NCBI GenBank assembly: GCA_965208815.1 | Contig: OZ242357.1 | Location: 1,922,001 to 1,986,000, forward strand | Length of the DNA: 64,000 bases | Direction: 5' to 3' | From: Bin55 sp009840545 | GTDB taxonomy: Bacteria; Pseudomonadota; Gammaproteobacteria; Pseudomonadales; Azotimanducaceae | Part shown: in pieces, positions 34,640-43,689 of the stretch | How positions within the stretch are numbered: the first letter of the stretch is position 1 | How the letters are laid out: each line of letters opens with the position of its first letter | The notes under the pieces: generated by a model | The model's input: only the letters and a program-made list of their open reading frames with translations | Database searches by the model: none | What the model was told of the DNA's origin: nothing | Translations under genes and position numbers: made by a program

Positions 34640-36406
34640 ATGTTCCGTGATCTCTTGAGACTCGTCCCCTTTGTACGAAAGTACAAGGGAAGACTACTCG
34701 GCGGAATAGTCCTCTTTTTTATTGCTCGCCTTTTTGAAGCCGCAGTGCCCCTCTGTCTCATGGTCGGAATCAACCGATTGACGAGAGGAGAATCTGACCT
34801 CCTGTGGCCGATTCTTGGAATTGTTGGAGCGGTGGTAGCTCGCTTTCTCATAGTGAGTTGGGCTCGCATTGCAGTTCGTCGGGCAGGATTTCTCGTGCAG
34901 TATGACCTGCGTCACGCGTTCTACAAGCAACTTCAGAGGATGGGTCCGACTTTCTATCGCCAATATGCAATTGGAGATCTCATGACCCGGGCAGTGGCCG
35001 ACATTCAACTCATCAGACGGCTGATTGGAAATGGCACAACGATGGTTGTGATCTTCTGTTTTGCGACTTTGATTGGCTTTACATGCATGGTCTTTCTTTC
35101 ACCTGCCCTAACTCTATTCGTCCTGCCTCCGCTTCCCATACTTCTCTTCTACACATGGCGTACATCTCTTCGACTGGGAGTTGCTTCGCGGCAGGTACAG
35201 GAAAGGTTGTCCGCTCTCGGGTCACATGTTCAAGAAAACCTCTCAGGAATACGCACAGTGCAAGCGATGGCTTTGGAACGCCAAGAGCTTGATAGATTCG
35301 ACGTACGCAACCAAGACTATACCGATGCTTTCTACTCCCATGCGAGAATCCACTCGATCATGCATTCGGTCATGCCAACATTGGCCGCTGCTTCAGCAAT
35401 CGCGATCCTTGGATATGGAGGCTATTCCGTGTTGCAAGGATCACTGAGCATCGGCGCGTTCACCGCGTTCTTTTTCTACGTGAACATGATTGTGCAACCC
35501 TTTCGTGTTGCCGGAATGATCATCAGCATGTTGCAACGCGCTGCTGTTGCCTCTCGCAGGCTCTTCGCAGTATTCGATGCGGAACCCGAAATTGAAGATC
35601 AAGGGTCCCCCTGGGCACCGGAGTTGATTCGAGGAAATGTGGAATTTCGCCAACTCACGTTTGCATACGAAGATGCATCGAAAAGAGCTCTCAACAATAT
35701 CAATCTCTCAATTCGTCGTGGAGATGTCATAACGTTCATGGGACGAATCGGCTCTGGAAAGACCACCTTGCTTAAACAGGTGGTCAGATTGCTAGACACA
35801 CCTAGAGACTCTGTATTCATCGATGAATTTGATGTCCGCGATTACCCATTACATCGTCTGAGATCTCAGGTAGCTTACGTCCCTCAGGACACATTCCTGT
35901 TTGGGGAGCCACTTCGTTCCAACATTTCTTATGACCAACCCCGCAGAAATATCGATCAAGTTTGGCTCGCTGCAGAGGCCGCAAGTCTGAGCGAGTCTAT
36001 CGAAGAAATGGCCTTCAAGATGGAAACAGTTGTTGGCGAACGCGGAGTTACATTGTCTGGCGGTCAAAAACAACGGGCAACTTTAGCTCGAGGGCTGATT
36101 CGAAACGCTCCTGTATTAATCCTCGACGATTGCTTTTCTTCCGTAGACACAGAGACTGAAGAACAGATTCTGTCCAGCTTGTCGACAATGCGTGCCAACA
36201 AGACGACGTTGTTGGTATCTCATCGCGTATCTACTGCACGGCATTCGGATCGGATCGTGATCCTCGAAGACGGGCAAATTGCGGAGACGGGGACTCACGA
36301 GCAACTCCTCTCGCTGAACGGGGTCTATGCGGAGCTCGAACGCATTCAACGCGAAGGCAGCGACGAACCGATCGGTTCCGCTGCTGCTACCGTCACAGCA
36401 TCATGA
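34640..36406 (+). CDS. mdlA: ABC exporter half-transporter, MdlA-like
   Basis: A 588-residue membrane-ATPase protein. Six transmembrane helices (about 15-310) precede the ATPase. Walker A GRIGSGKT is at 368-375, the signature is LSGGQ at 472-476, and Walker B ends in Asp496-Asp497 (LILDDCFSSVD), so the catalytic Glu is replaced by Asp. That makes this the degenerate half of a heterodimer, exactly as in MdlA-type proteins. The next gene overlaps it by 4 bases and encodes the canonical half. Function of MdlAB is multidrug-type export by homology; the substrate here is not known. Confidence 0.9.
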   Translation: MFRDLLRLVPFVRKYKGRLLGGIVLFFIARLFEAAVPLCLMVGINRLTRGESDLLWPILGIVGAVVARFLIVSWARIAVRRAGFLVQYDLRHAFYKQLQRMGPTFYRQYAIGDLMTRAVADIQLIRRLIGNGTTMVVIFCFATLIGFTCMVFLSPALTLFVLPPLPILLFYTWRTSLRLGVASRQVQERLSALGSHVQENLSGIRTVQAMALERQELDRFDVRNQDYTDAFYSHARIHSIMHSVMPTLAAASAIAILGYGGYSVLQGSLSIGAFTAFFFYVNMIVQPFRVAGMIISMLQRAAVASRRLFAVFDAEPEIEDQGSPWAPELIRGNVEFRQLTFAYEDASKRALNNINLSIRRGDVITFMGRIGSGKTTLLKQVVRLLDTPRDSVFIDEFDVRDYPLHRLRSQVAYVPQDTFLFGEPLRSNISYDQPRRNIDQVWLAAEAASLSESIEEMAFKMETVVGERGVTLSGGQKQRATLARGLIRNAPVLILDDCFSSVDTETEEQILSSLSTMRANKTTLLVSHRVSTARHSDRIVILEDGQIAETGTHEQLLSLNGVYAELERIQREGSDEPIGSAAATVTAS

Positions 36407-38265
36407 GCGAGGCAGCGAGAAACAGTCGAGACTACCGATTGTTCGATGCAGAACTTTCCGGAGCAGTACTTAACACTCGATTGTTGATTCGACTACTCGG
36501 TTGGATGCGACCCTACTGGAGGACACTTAGTGTCAGCCTGATCTCGGTCTGCATTACCTCCCTACTCGCTATTGCTCTACCTGTGATTCTGTCAGTTGTT
36601 GTCATTGACTACATTCTTCGTAGTGAACCAACAACAATTGCTCCCGATTTCGGCTTGATCGGATTGACTGAATGGATGGCTGCCAATACAGGCTGGTCGT
36701 TGCTATTCACTGCTTGTGCCCTTTACGTCATAGCTCAGCTGTGTTGGGCGTTTACTTCACATATACATCGCATGACGTTGACCAGAACCGTAATCAATGG
36801 ACTACGCGATTTGCGGCATGACCTCTTCAAGCACCTGGAGACACGCCCATTCACCTTCTACGACAACGTTGCTGTTGGGCGGGTCATGACACGGGTAACG
36901 AACGATGTTGAGTCGCTGTACGAACTTCTGCGGGGGCTAGGGTCATTGGTGGGAGAGCTCATGCCGTTCTTCTTTGCACTAGCCGTCATGCTTGCAGTAG
37001 ACATCGAGATGTCTCTTATCTTGATGTTGTACCTGCCAATTCTTGTGGTGGTCACGCTCGTCTTCCGACGCTACACAAGGCGATTGTTTAGATTGGTGCG
37101 ACAGTCCGTCTCGGCACTCAATCAAAACCTGCAAGAGAACCTCAGTGGTCTGCAAGTAGTTCAATTATCCACTCGAGAAGACTACAACCTCCGCAGATAT
37201 CGAAGAATCAACGGCAACAATCTACTGTTCGAGTCACGCTCCATGCGGCTCGAAACTCTCTACTCATCTTTCAATGACAGTGTCGCTTCAATCGCCATTG
37301 GAGTGATTCTCTGGTATGCCGGTGGTCAAGTGATCCAAGACGAGATCTCGCTCGGTGGAATGATCCTTTTCACGAGATTCATTGACATGCTGTTTCATCC
37401 TATTGTGGTTCTCGGAGAGCAAATCAACATTCTGTTTCGAGCGATGGCCAGTGGAGAAAGGATTTTTCAAGCTCTGGATTGGGATGAAGCTAATCACGAA
37501 CCGGAGAAACCCATACAGCTACCCGATCGTCTCAAAGGTTCGGTGGAGTTTCGAAACGTAGTCTTTGGCTATGGAGCCAACACGATTATTAAGGATGTTT
37601 CGTTTTCGATTGCTCCGGGAGAGAAACTGGCAATCGTGGGAGCAACCGGTTCAGGAAAAAGCACACTCATTCGGCTTCTCAGCCGGTTTTACGACATAGA
37701 TGACAACTCGATCTTTCTGGACGGAATCGATGTCAACCAGATCAATACGCACGATTTGAGACAGCGTATTGGCGTTGTCCTTCAAGACTTCCACATATTC
37801 TCTGGGTCCATCTATCACAACATATCGCTCGGGAACCCGAATGTTGATCGAAATTCAGTCGTAGCCGCAGCCAAGGCTGCAAACGCTCATGACTTCATCA
37901 TGTCTCTACCTGATCAGTACGACTCGGAACTTGCCGAAAGAGGACAGAATCTGTCCCAGGGTCAGCGACAACTGCTAGCCTTCGCTCGCGTATTGACGAC
38001 CAACCCCGAAATTCTGGTCTTGGATGAGGCGACAGCCAACATCGACAGTGAGACGGAACTGCTGATTCAGGATGCGCTCAGGACACTAACCCGAGGAAGG
38101 ACCTCGATCATCATTGCACATCGGCTACAGACGATTCAGGACTCGGACCGAGTGTTGGTTCTTGATGACGGGCGAGTTGCTGAATTAGGTACGCACGACG
38201 AGCTGTTAGAGGCAAAAGGTATCTATCACACGCTTCACACATTGCAGTATCAAGATGTGGCCTAA
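36403..38265 (+). CDS. mdlB: ABC exporter half-transporter, MdlB-like
   Basis: A 620-residue membrane-ATPase protein, partner of the gene upstream. Six helices lie at about 30-330. Walker A GATGSGKS is at 413-420, the signature LSQGQ is at 517-521 (as in MdlB, LSxGQRQLLAFARVL), Walker B has Asp541-Glu542, and the switch His sits in IAHRLQT. This half keeps the catalytic Glu, so the pair has one active and one weak ATP site. Start ATG 36403 overlaps the stop of the first gene (ATGA). Confidence 0.9.
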   Translation: MSEAARNSRDYRLFDAELSGAVLNTRLLIRLLGWMRPYWRTLSVSLISVCITSLLAIALPVILSVVVIDYILRSEPTTIAPDFGLIGLTEWMAANTGWSLLFTACALYVIAQLCWAFTSHIHRMTLTRTVINGLRDLRHDLFKHLETRPFTFYDNVAVGRVMTRVTNDVESLYELLRGLGSLVGELMPFFFALAVMLAVDIEMSLILMLYLPILVVVTLVFRRYTRRLFRLVRQSVSALNQNLQENLSGLQVVQLSTREDYNLRRYRRINGNNLLFESRSMRLETLYSSFNDSVASIAIGVILWYAGGQVIQDEISLGGMILFTRFIDMLFHPIVVLGEQINILFRAMASGERIFQALDWDEANHEPEKPIQLPDRLKGSVEFRNVVFGYGANTIIKDVSFSIAPGEKLAIVGATGSGKSTLIRLLSRFYDIDDNSIFLDGIDVNQINTHDLRQRIGVVLQDFHIFSGSIYHNISLGNPNVDRNSVVAAAKAANAHDFIMSLPDQYDSELAERGQNLSQGQRQLLAFARVLTTNPEILVLDEATANIDSETELLIQDALRTLTRGRTSIIIAHRLQTIQDSDRVLVLDDGRVAELGTHDELLEAKGIYHTLHTLQYQDVA

Positions 38266-38307
38266 AACAACCGGAGTGACACGCACATTGGTAGTTGTGC
38301 CTCACAG

Positions 38308-38655
38308 CTAGGCCTTCGTCGCGAAACGTTCCACTTCAATTTCATCCTCTCCCTTGCGATTAACAGCAATGTCGTAATTACATTGCATCCGCATAAGAGT
38401 ATTCATTGATGCGACTGCCGCTTTCTCGATCCGCAATGCCATTTCGGGTGACAAGCGGGCTTTCCATTCAGAAAAGCGGCCAGTGCGGTTCGCGCCCGCC
38501 GGGCGCTTTCGCCGCATCAGTTTCCGTGGGATCGAGAGGATCAATAATCTCCCACCTGACGAAATCCCTGGGGTGAACAGGTGCTTTCCTTCGAATACCC
38601 AACATGGGGATGTTGCAACCAGTTCATGTTGTTGACCAAGAACAAAAAACTCCAC
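38308..38655 (-). pseudogene. Possible degraded gene, frameshifted
   Basis: A 115-codon frame starting GTG at 38655. The C-terminal part looks coding and helical (RFSEWKARLSPEMALRIEKA), but the middle looks more coding in another frame on the same strand, where a run from about 38608 to 38471 reads MLGIRRKAPVHPRDF then WEIIDPLDPTETDAAKAP. The stretch is locally GC-rich, unlike the neighbours. I read it as a remnant of one gene broken by a frameshift near 38510. The C-terminal part is vaguely like the tail of sulfotransferases, but I would not name it. It could also be an intact small gene. Confidence 0.35.
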
Positions 38656-38748
38656 ACTCGGGACGTCTAGACGGAACGCAAATTGGAATTTGCGATTCCA
38701 TCTAGCTTCCAGGTGATAGAGTGGCTACAAAACTGTCTTTTTGACACA

Positions 38749-39582
38749 TCAATTTCGAGGAACCTGGACTCGTTGCTCTAACTCGTCCTGTACGCGCTTC
38801 AATGCATCGCGGGTCTGCCTCAACTCTGCAATCACGTCATCTGAATAGACTTCCGCCTTCAGCTCTTCCAGTGACTTTTCTCTCGCTTCTTGGACATTGG
38901 TGATGACAATTCCAATAAATAGGTTGACGATTACGAACGTACCGACCACTACAAAACTCAAAAAGTACGCCCAAGCCCACCAATAGTGTTCCAAAGCAGT
39001 GTACATAATATCAGTCCAGTCTTCCAATGTCACAATACGGAAAAGCGAAAGCAACGAAATGCCCAGAGTTCGCCAGTGTGTTGGGTCGACCTCGTGAAAC
39101 AAGTGATATCCGGCTACGCCATACACATAGAAAATGATCGACATCAAGAGCACTATGTTGAACATTCCTGGGATTGAATGAATCAGTGCGGTGACCAAGA
39201 CCCGCAGATGGGGTAACACTGAAACGAGACGAAGTACCCGCAAGACACGTGCCAATCGCGCGATGGTTGCAAGTTGCCCTGTAGCGGGAATCAGGCAAAA
39301 CACAATGATCGTGAAGTCGAAGATGTTCCAACCATCTCGGAAGTAGCGGTCACACCGAGGAAAAGTGGACATCATTTTGATGAGTGCTTCAATGATGAAT
39401 GCGATCAAGACGATGTCGTTGATCCATAGGAATACGTGCTCTAGCCTAGTGTGCAAGTAGTTCGATGTGTCCAAGCCAACTATGATCGCATTGAACACGA
39501 TGAGTCCAGTAACCAAGTGACCAAACCAGTTGGCGTCAGCGACAGTGGCACAGAGTTGTCGAACTTTATCCAAGAATTTCAT
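38749..39582 (-). CDS. Voltage-gated cation channel (BacNaV-like, one-domain)
   Basis: A 277-residue ion channel subunit that should assemble as a tetramer in the inner membrane. S1-S3 cover about 20-105, S4 carries Arg109, 112, 115 and 118 at three-residue spacing, S5 is about 138-160, the pore loop holds the selectivity filter TLEDWTD (185-191), and S6 is about 205-230. A C-terminal coiled coil (about 238-272) fits the BacNaV tetramerisation helix. BacNaV filters usually read TLESWxx; the two extra Asp residues here match the changes used to make CavAb (TLDDWSD), so Ca2+ permeation is possible. Single gene. Confidence 0.9.
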   Translation of the reverse strand: MKFLDKVRQLCATVADANWFGHLVTGLIVFNAIIVGLDTSNYLHTRLEHVFLWINDIVLIAFIIEALIKMMSTFPRCDRYFRDGWNIFDFTIIVFCLIPATGQLATIARLARVLRVLRLVSVLPHLRVLVTALIHSIPGMFNIVLLMSIIFYVYGVAGYHLFHEVDPTHWRTLGISLLSLFRIVTLEDWTDIMYTALEHYWWAWAYFLSFVVVGTFVIVNLFIGIVITNVQEAREKSLEELKAEVYSDDVIAELRQTRDALKRVQDELEQRVQVPRN

Positions 39583-39847
39583 TCTGCTGCGTTTTTCAAG
39601 TGATAAGACAAGCTATCGCCTACCTCGTATGTGACCGTTCCAATAAGCAAGGAGCTCAAGTACTCTTTGCGATCGATTGAGATCTATGCGTAAGAAAATG
39701 CGTCGACTGGTCCTATTCGAGAGCCGGCAACTGCACCGAGCACAGAATTGTAGGCACGAATCATTAGCCGGCGTACAGTTTCGTAGCTTGCCAGCTAATC
39801 AAAGCTACAAAGAGCTGTGGGTTTACTGACGAGTCTTTGGTGGCAGT

Positions 39848-40969
39848 CTAGTAGATTCCTGGAATGATGCGGTAAGGTGTTCGTTTACAGTATTCGTCCC
39901 ACGCCACACCGTATTTTTCTGCACAAAAGACGTCGTCTGTGCGTTGTCTATGAACGAAGAGGCCGACAATGAATATGGGGTATATCCAGACCCAAAAACT
40001 AAGAAAATGACCGAGTACTAACGCCATCGCCAAGGCAATCAGGAATTCACCCAAGTAGTTGACGTGCCTCGAGACCCCCCAAAAGCCGCTGCACAAAATC
40101 AGTCTGTTGGCACTAGCGATTGCCTCTGGCTCCATGACCCCTAAAAACTTCCTCTCAGGCCAGCGTTTGAATGTGTACTTCTGCAGATTAGAACCACGCG
40201 AAAGGGTCCATCCAAACAGGAATAGAAGGATCGGACCGCCGTAAGTCAAAATCGCAATACTTCCTTTGAATTCGGGACTTGGAAAATGCGTAACACCCCA
40301 CAGGGGTATCACGTATAGATACGGATATACAGTGAGACAGCCCCAAATGAGTTTGAATCCAAGTCGCTCGTGAATGATGTCATAGGTGTAGAGCTGAACT
40401 CGTTCGAAGCAGAAATAGTCGGTCACAAAGAACAACCACATTCCCGCATAGAGGAAGAGACCCACATTGGAATTAAAACCATACAGTTCCCAGTGGTAAG
40501 CAACACCCGAAAGCGCATTGAGGGCTAGAACCGTTCCGCCAAAGATGTAGAGATACATCTTGAAATCCAGATGTTCGAAATAGCTCTTGTTTAAGACACG
40601 ACCTGCCCAGACCGATGCGCCCTTCTTCGCACTCTGTTTAGTACTGCCTCCAGCCACCAGTATTGCTGTAAGCACAACGGCCAAGACTGAGGATCCCGCG
40701 ATGGAATAGAAAGTCGCTCTAAACAACCAATCTCTAGGAATCCCCCCTACTTCGAACCACCAAACCAAAACCGCAATCGCAAACACCAACAATCCATTGA
40801 GTCGGTATTTCAGCAATTCGTTGCTTGCTTCGTCGCGTACATAACCAGTGACCCGCCATGCGGGAAGCACAATGTGCATAGCCAGCAGCATCAGAAAAAT
40901 CAGCGTTGGCGCGAAAAACGCAAGGATCGCTTCGGGTAACGAAAGACTAAGCACTTTGTATGACCACAA
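39848..40969 (-). CDS. ERG4/ERG24-family sterol reductase homologue
   Basis: A 373-residue integral membrane protein of the sterol C14/C7/C24 reductase family, with about eight to ten helices. The signature at the C-terminal end is clear: CSGFWGVSRHVNYLGEFLIA and, near the end, CAEKYGVAWDEYC then RTPYRIIPGIY; these match the NADPH-binding and terminal motifs of eukaryotic reductases. Bacterial homologues exist (for example in Coxiella, which reduces host-derived sterol). No oxidosqualene cyclase or other sterol gene is visible in this window. Which double bond it reduces cannot be told. Confidence 0.9.
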   Translation of the reverse strand: MWSYKVLSLSLPEAILAFFAPTLIFLMLLAMHIVLPAWRVTGYVRDEASNELLKYRLNGLLVFAIAVLVWWFEVGGIPRDWLFRATFYSIAGSSVLAVVLTAILVAGGSTKQSAKKGASVWAGRVLNKSYFEHLDFKMYLYIFGGTVLALNALSGVAYHWELYGFNSNVGLFLYAGMWLFFVTDYFCFERVQLYTYDIIHERLGFKLIWGCLTVYPYLYVIPLWGVTHFPSPEFKGSIAILTYGGPILLFLFGWTLSRGSNLQKYTFKRWPERKFLGVMEPEAIASANRLILCSGFWGVSRHVNYLGEFLIALAMALVLGHFLSFWVWIYPIFIVGLFVHRQRTDDVFCAEKYGVAWDEYCKRTPYRIIPGIY

Positions 40970-41140
40970 CGGTTAGTAAAGAATAAAGCAATGTGACCGC
41001 AATCGACAGACAATACTCAGCAGGCAACAAGAAGCATTCGATCTTCATATCATTAACGCTAGATTTCCGTCGAACACAGTGGAGTGCTTTGATCTGATCT
41101 TTGAGAGTAGGACTACACTCACAATCTGACAAACAATTGA

Positions 41141-42115
41141 ATGAGCGATTCAGCTTCAAGCGGAGAGAAATACCGAACTCGCCATGGGTTCACTGCAATT
41201 CGAGATGGCATTTCTGCTTCTCACGCACGCAAACTCATTCCAACTGCCGATTGTGATGCAACGACAAGAAAACCCCCGTGGTTGCGAGTTGAGTTGCCTC
41301 ATGGACCCAAGTATCGCAATGTCCAATCATCAGTAGTCGAGAATTCGCTGCACACTGTGTGTGCAGAGTCGCATTGTCCCAATATTGGCGAGTGCTGGAG
41401 CAACGGTACTGCAACACTGATGTTATTGGGATCTGTATGTACTCGTGCATGCCGCTTTTGCGCTGTGGACACGGGAAATCCTAAGGGTTGGTTGGATCAC
41501 GACGAACCCCAAAACTGCGCGCGAGCCGTAGCACTGATGAACTTACGCTATGTTGTTTTGACTTCTGTAGACCGGGATGATCTTGAAGATGGCGGCGCTG
41601 CTCACTATGCTGCCTGCATTCTTGCGATTCACGACCAAAACCCAAGTACGACAATTGAAGCACTGACACCCGATTTTCGCGGCGATTTCGCCGCAGTGGA
41701 AGTTGTAGTGAGCACTCCGGTCAAAGTCTTTGCGCAAAACTTGGAGACTGTCGAGAGACTGACTTCTCGAGTTCGGGATCCACGCGCTGGATATGATCAG
41801 ACGCTTCGTGTACTGGCTCACGCGAAGTCCGTAAGCGAAGTTCGGACAAAGTCCAGCTTGATGCTTGGCTTGGGAGAAACCGACGAGGAAATTAGACAGG
41901 CGTTTGAAGACTTGCGATCCCACGACGTCGACTTCTTGACATTGGGACAGTACCTGCGACCCACCAAGAATCACTTGCCCGTTTCACGCTGGGTGCGTCC
42001 GGACGAATTCGAAGATTACCGCCAAACAGCTCTCAACTTCGGTTTTCAGGATGTGGCGGCAGGTCCGTTGGTGCGCTCAAGCTATAGAGCAGACCGACTC
42101 AGCGCTCAACTGTAG
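41141..42115 (+). CDS. lipA: Lipoyl synthase
   Basis: Radical-SAM enzyme that inserts two sulfurs into octanoyl-protein to form lipoate. The 324-residue protein has the auxiliary cluster cysteines Cys74, Cys79 and Cys85 (CAESHCPNIGEC) and the radical-SAM CxxxCxxC at Cys100, 104 and 107 (CTRACRFC). The C-terminal R-S-S-Y-R motif is present (VRSSYRAD). Length matches E. coli LipA (321). No lipB lies next to it; the gene appears to be alone, divergent from the sterol reductase gene. Confidence 0.97.
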   Translation: MSDSASSGEKYRTRHGFTAIRDGISASHARKLIPTADCDATTRKPPWLRVELPHGPKYRNVQSSVVENSLHTVCAESHCPNIGECWSNGTATLMLLGSVCTRACRFCAVDTGNPKGWLDHDEPQNCARAVALMNLRYVVLTSVDRDDLEDGGAAHYAACILAIHDQNPSTTIEALTPDFRGDFAAVEVVVSTPVKVFAQNLETVERLTSRVRDPRAGYDQTLRVLAHAKSVSEVRTKSSLMLGLGETDEEIRQAFEDLRSHDVDFLTLGQYLRPTKNHLPVSRWVRPDEFEDYRQTALNFGFQDVAAGPLVRSSYRADRLSAQL

Positions 42116-42204
42116 GAGTTAGTTGCTAGTGCGTTTAGCCGCTTGTTAGTGTAGTATTCGCCCTCTTACAGTTCAGCTTCGGATTTTGTGACTAAGGATT
42201 CATC

Positions 42205-43578
42205 ATGCTAGTCTTCGCTACACCCGAAAACGCCACTCCTATCGAACTCGTTTCCACCTCTGATTTGCAGGATTGGCGAGAAAAGCAAAGTGCGCTCGTT
42301 TTGGCTTGGGCCGACCGCTCAAAATTCAAAGGAAACGCCAATCAGTTCTTCACCGTTCCGGATGAGTCTGGTTTCCCGCAAAGAGTTGTAGCAGGAATTG
42401 GAAGCGAGATCTCGGTGGAGAGCATAGGGTCGCTATCTCAGCGTCTACCCGCAGGCAATTACTTCCTTGAAGACACCGATTCGGAATCTATTTACGCTCT
42501 CTCTCTCGGTTGGGGCATGGGAGCTTATGAATTTACTCAATACAAGACCAAGAAACCAAACTCCAAGAATGATGTATGTCTGTACGTGGACCCGGAGTAT
42601 GAGTCTGTAAATGAAGAACTGAGCTCAATGAATTTGGCTCGAGACCTCATAAACACTTCTGCAGGAGATCTCCTGCCCGATCAATTAGAAGAAGCAGTTC
42701 AAAAAGTTTGTGACAGTTTTGGCGTCGACCTCAATGTAGTTTGTGGTGATGATCTTCTCGAACGAGGATTTCGAACGATTCACAGTGTTGGAAGGGCAAG
42801 TCACTCTGCACCACGACTCCTGAGCTTCCAATGGGGCCCCGAAGGTGCTCCTGAAGTGGCAATACTAGGTAAGGGAGTCTGTTTCGACTCGGGAGGACTG
42901 GACCTCAAATCAGCTGCAGGAATGCGTGAAATGAAGAAAGACATGGCGGGGGCAGCAATCACCCTCGGGCTTGCTCAGCTCATCATGTACCGCAAACTCA
43001 ACGTTCGGCTCCACGCATTAATCCCTGCTGTCGAAAACGCTGTGTCAAGTAACGCCTATCACCCAGGGGACGTAATTACTACCTACAAGGGGACGACAGT
43101 AGAAGTGGGTAACACAGATGCGGAAGGGCGATTGATTTTGTGCGACGCACTTGCACTTGCAGCCGAATCGAAACCAGAATTGATGGTTGACTTCTCGACT
43201 CTGACCGGAGCTGCAAGAACTGCAGTTGGCTCGGAAATTTCCGCGATGTTCTCGAACGACGATAAAGTTGCGAATGCGTTGCTTGAAGCCGGTGATGTCA
43301 CTAAAGACCCGATTTGGCGTTTGCCGTTGTACGCAGGCTATCGTGGCTTTCTTAAGAAGTCGCTTGCCGACCTGTCGAATATTGGATCGGAGAGCATGGG
43401 TGGAGCTATTACTGCGGCCTTGTTTCTCGAACACTTCGTCGACAAGACTCCATGGGTCCATTTCGACTTGATGGGTAGCAACACTCGAACAAGACCAGCG
43501 CATCCGTTCGGCGGGGAAGCCATGGCGCTTCGAGCTGTATTCCACTATCTGAATGCACGATACGGAACCACCGGCTAA
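42205..43578 (+). CDS. Leucyl aminopeptidase family (M17) protein
   Basis: Cytosolic metallo-aminopeptidase of 457 residues. The metal and active-site motifs are GVCFDSGGLDLKSAAGMREMK, with KKDMAGAA, and NTDAEGRLILCDAL, all characteristic of M17. The N-terminal 150 residues are diverged from E. coli PepA and closer to the short PepB/PA0831-like group, so I do not give a gene symbol. No DNA-binding role is implied. Followed by cysS after 111 bases and a 7-bp hairpin (43621-43641). Confidence 0.92.
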   Translation: MLVFATPENATPIELVSTSDLQDWREKQSALVLAWADRSKFKGNANQFFTVPDESGFPQRVVAGIGSEISVESIGSLSQRLPAGNYFLEDTDSESIYALSLGWGMGAYEFTQYKTKKPNSKNDVCLYVDPEYESVNEELSSMNLARDLINTSAGDLLPDQLEEAVQKVCDSFGVDLNVVCGDDLLERGFRTIHSVGRASHSAPRLLSFQWGPEGAPEVAILGKGVCFDSGGLDLKSAAGMREMKKDMAGAAITLGLAQLIMYRKLNVRLHALIPAVENAVSSNAYHPGDVITTYKGTTVEVGNTDAEGRLILCDALALAAESKPELMVDFSTLTGAARTAVGSEISAMFSNDDKVANALLEAGDVTKDPIWRLPLYAGYRGFLKKSLADLSNIGSESMGGAITAALFLEHFVDKTPWVHFDLMGSNTRTRPAHPFGGEAMALRAVFHYLNARYGTTG

Positions 43579-43689
43579 ATTCGGACTCAAACCATCGGCG
43601 AATTGCCAAGCCAGCAGTTCGCCGTACCTTGACAGTACGGCACTCTCTTGAGATTTGCCAACTTCGAAAAGCCCGAGCCATAGTAAGTC

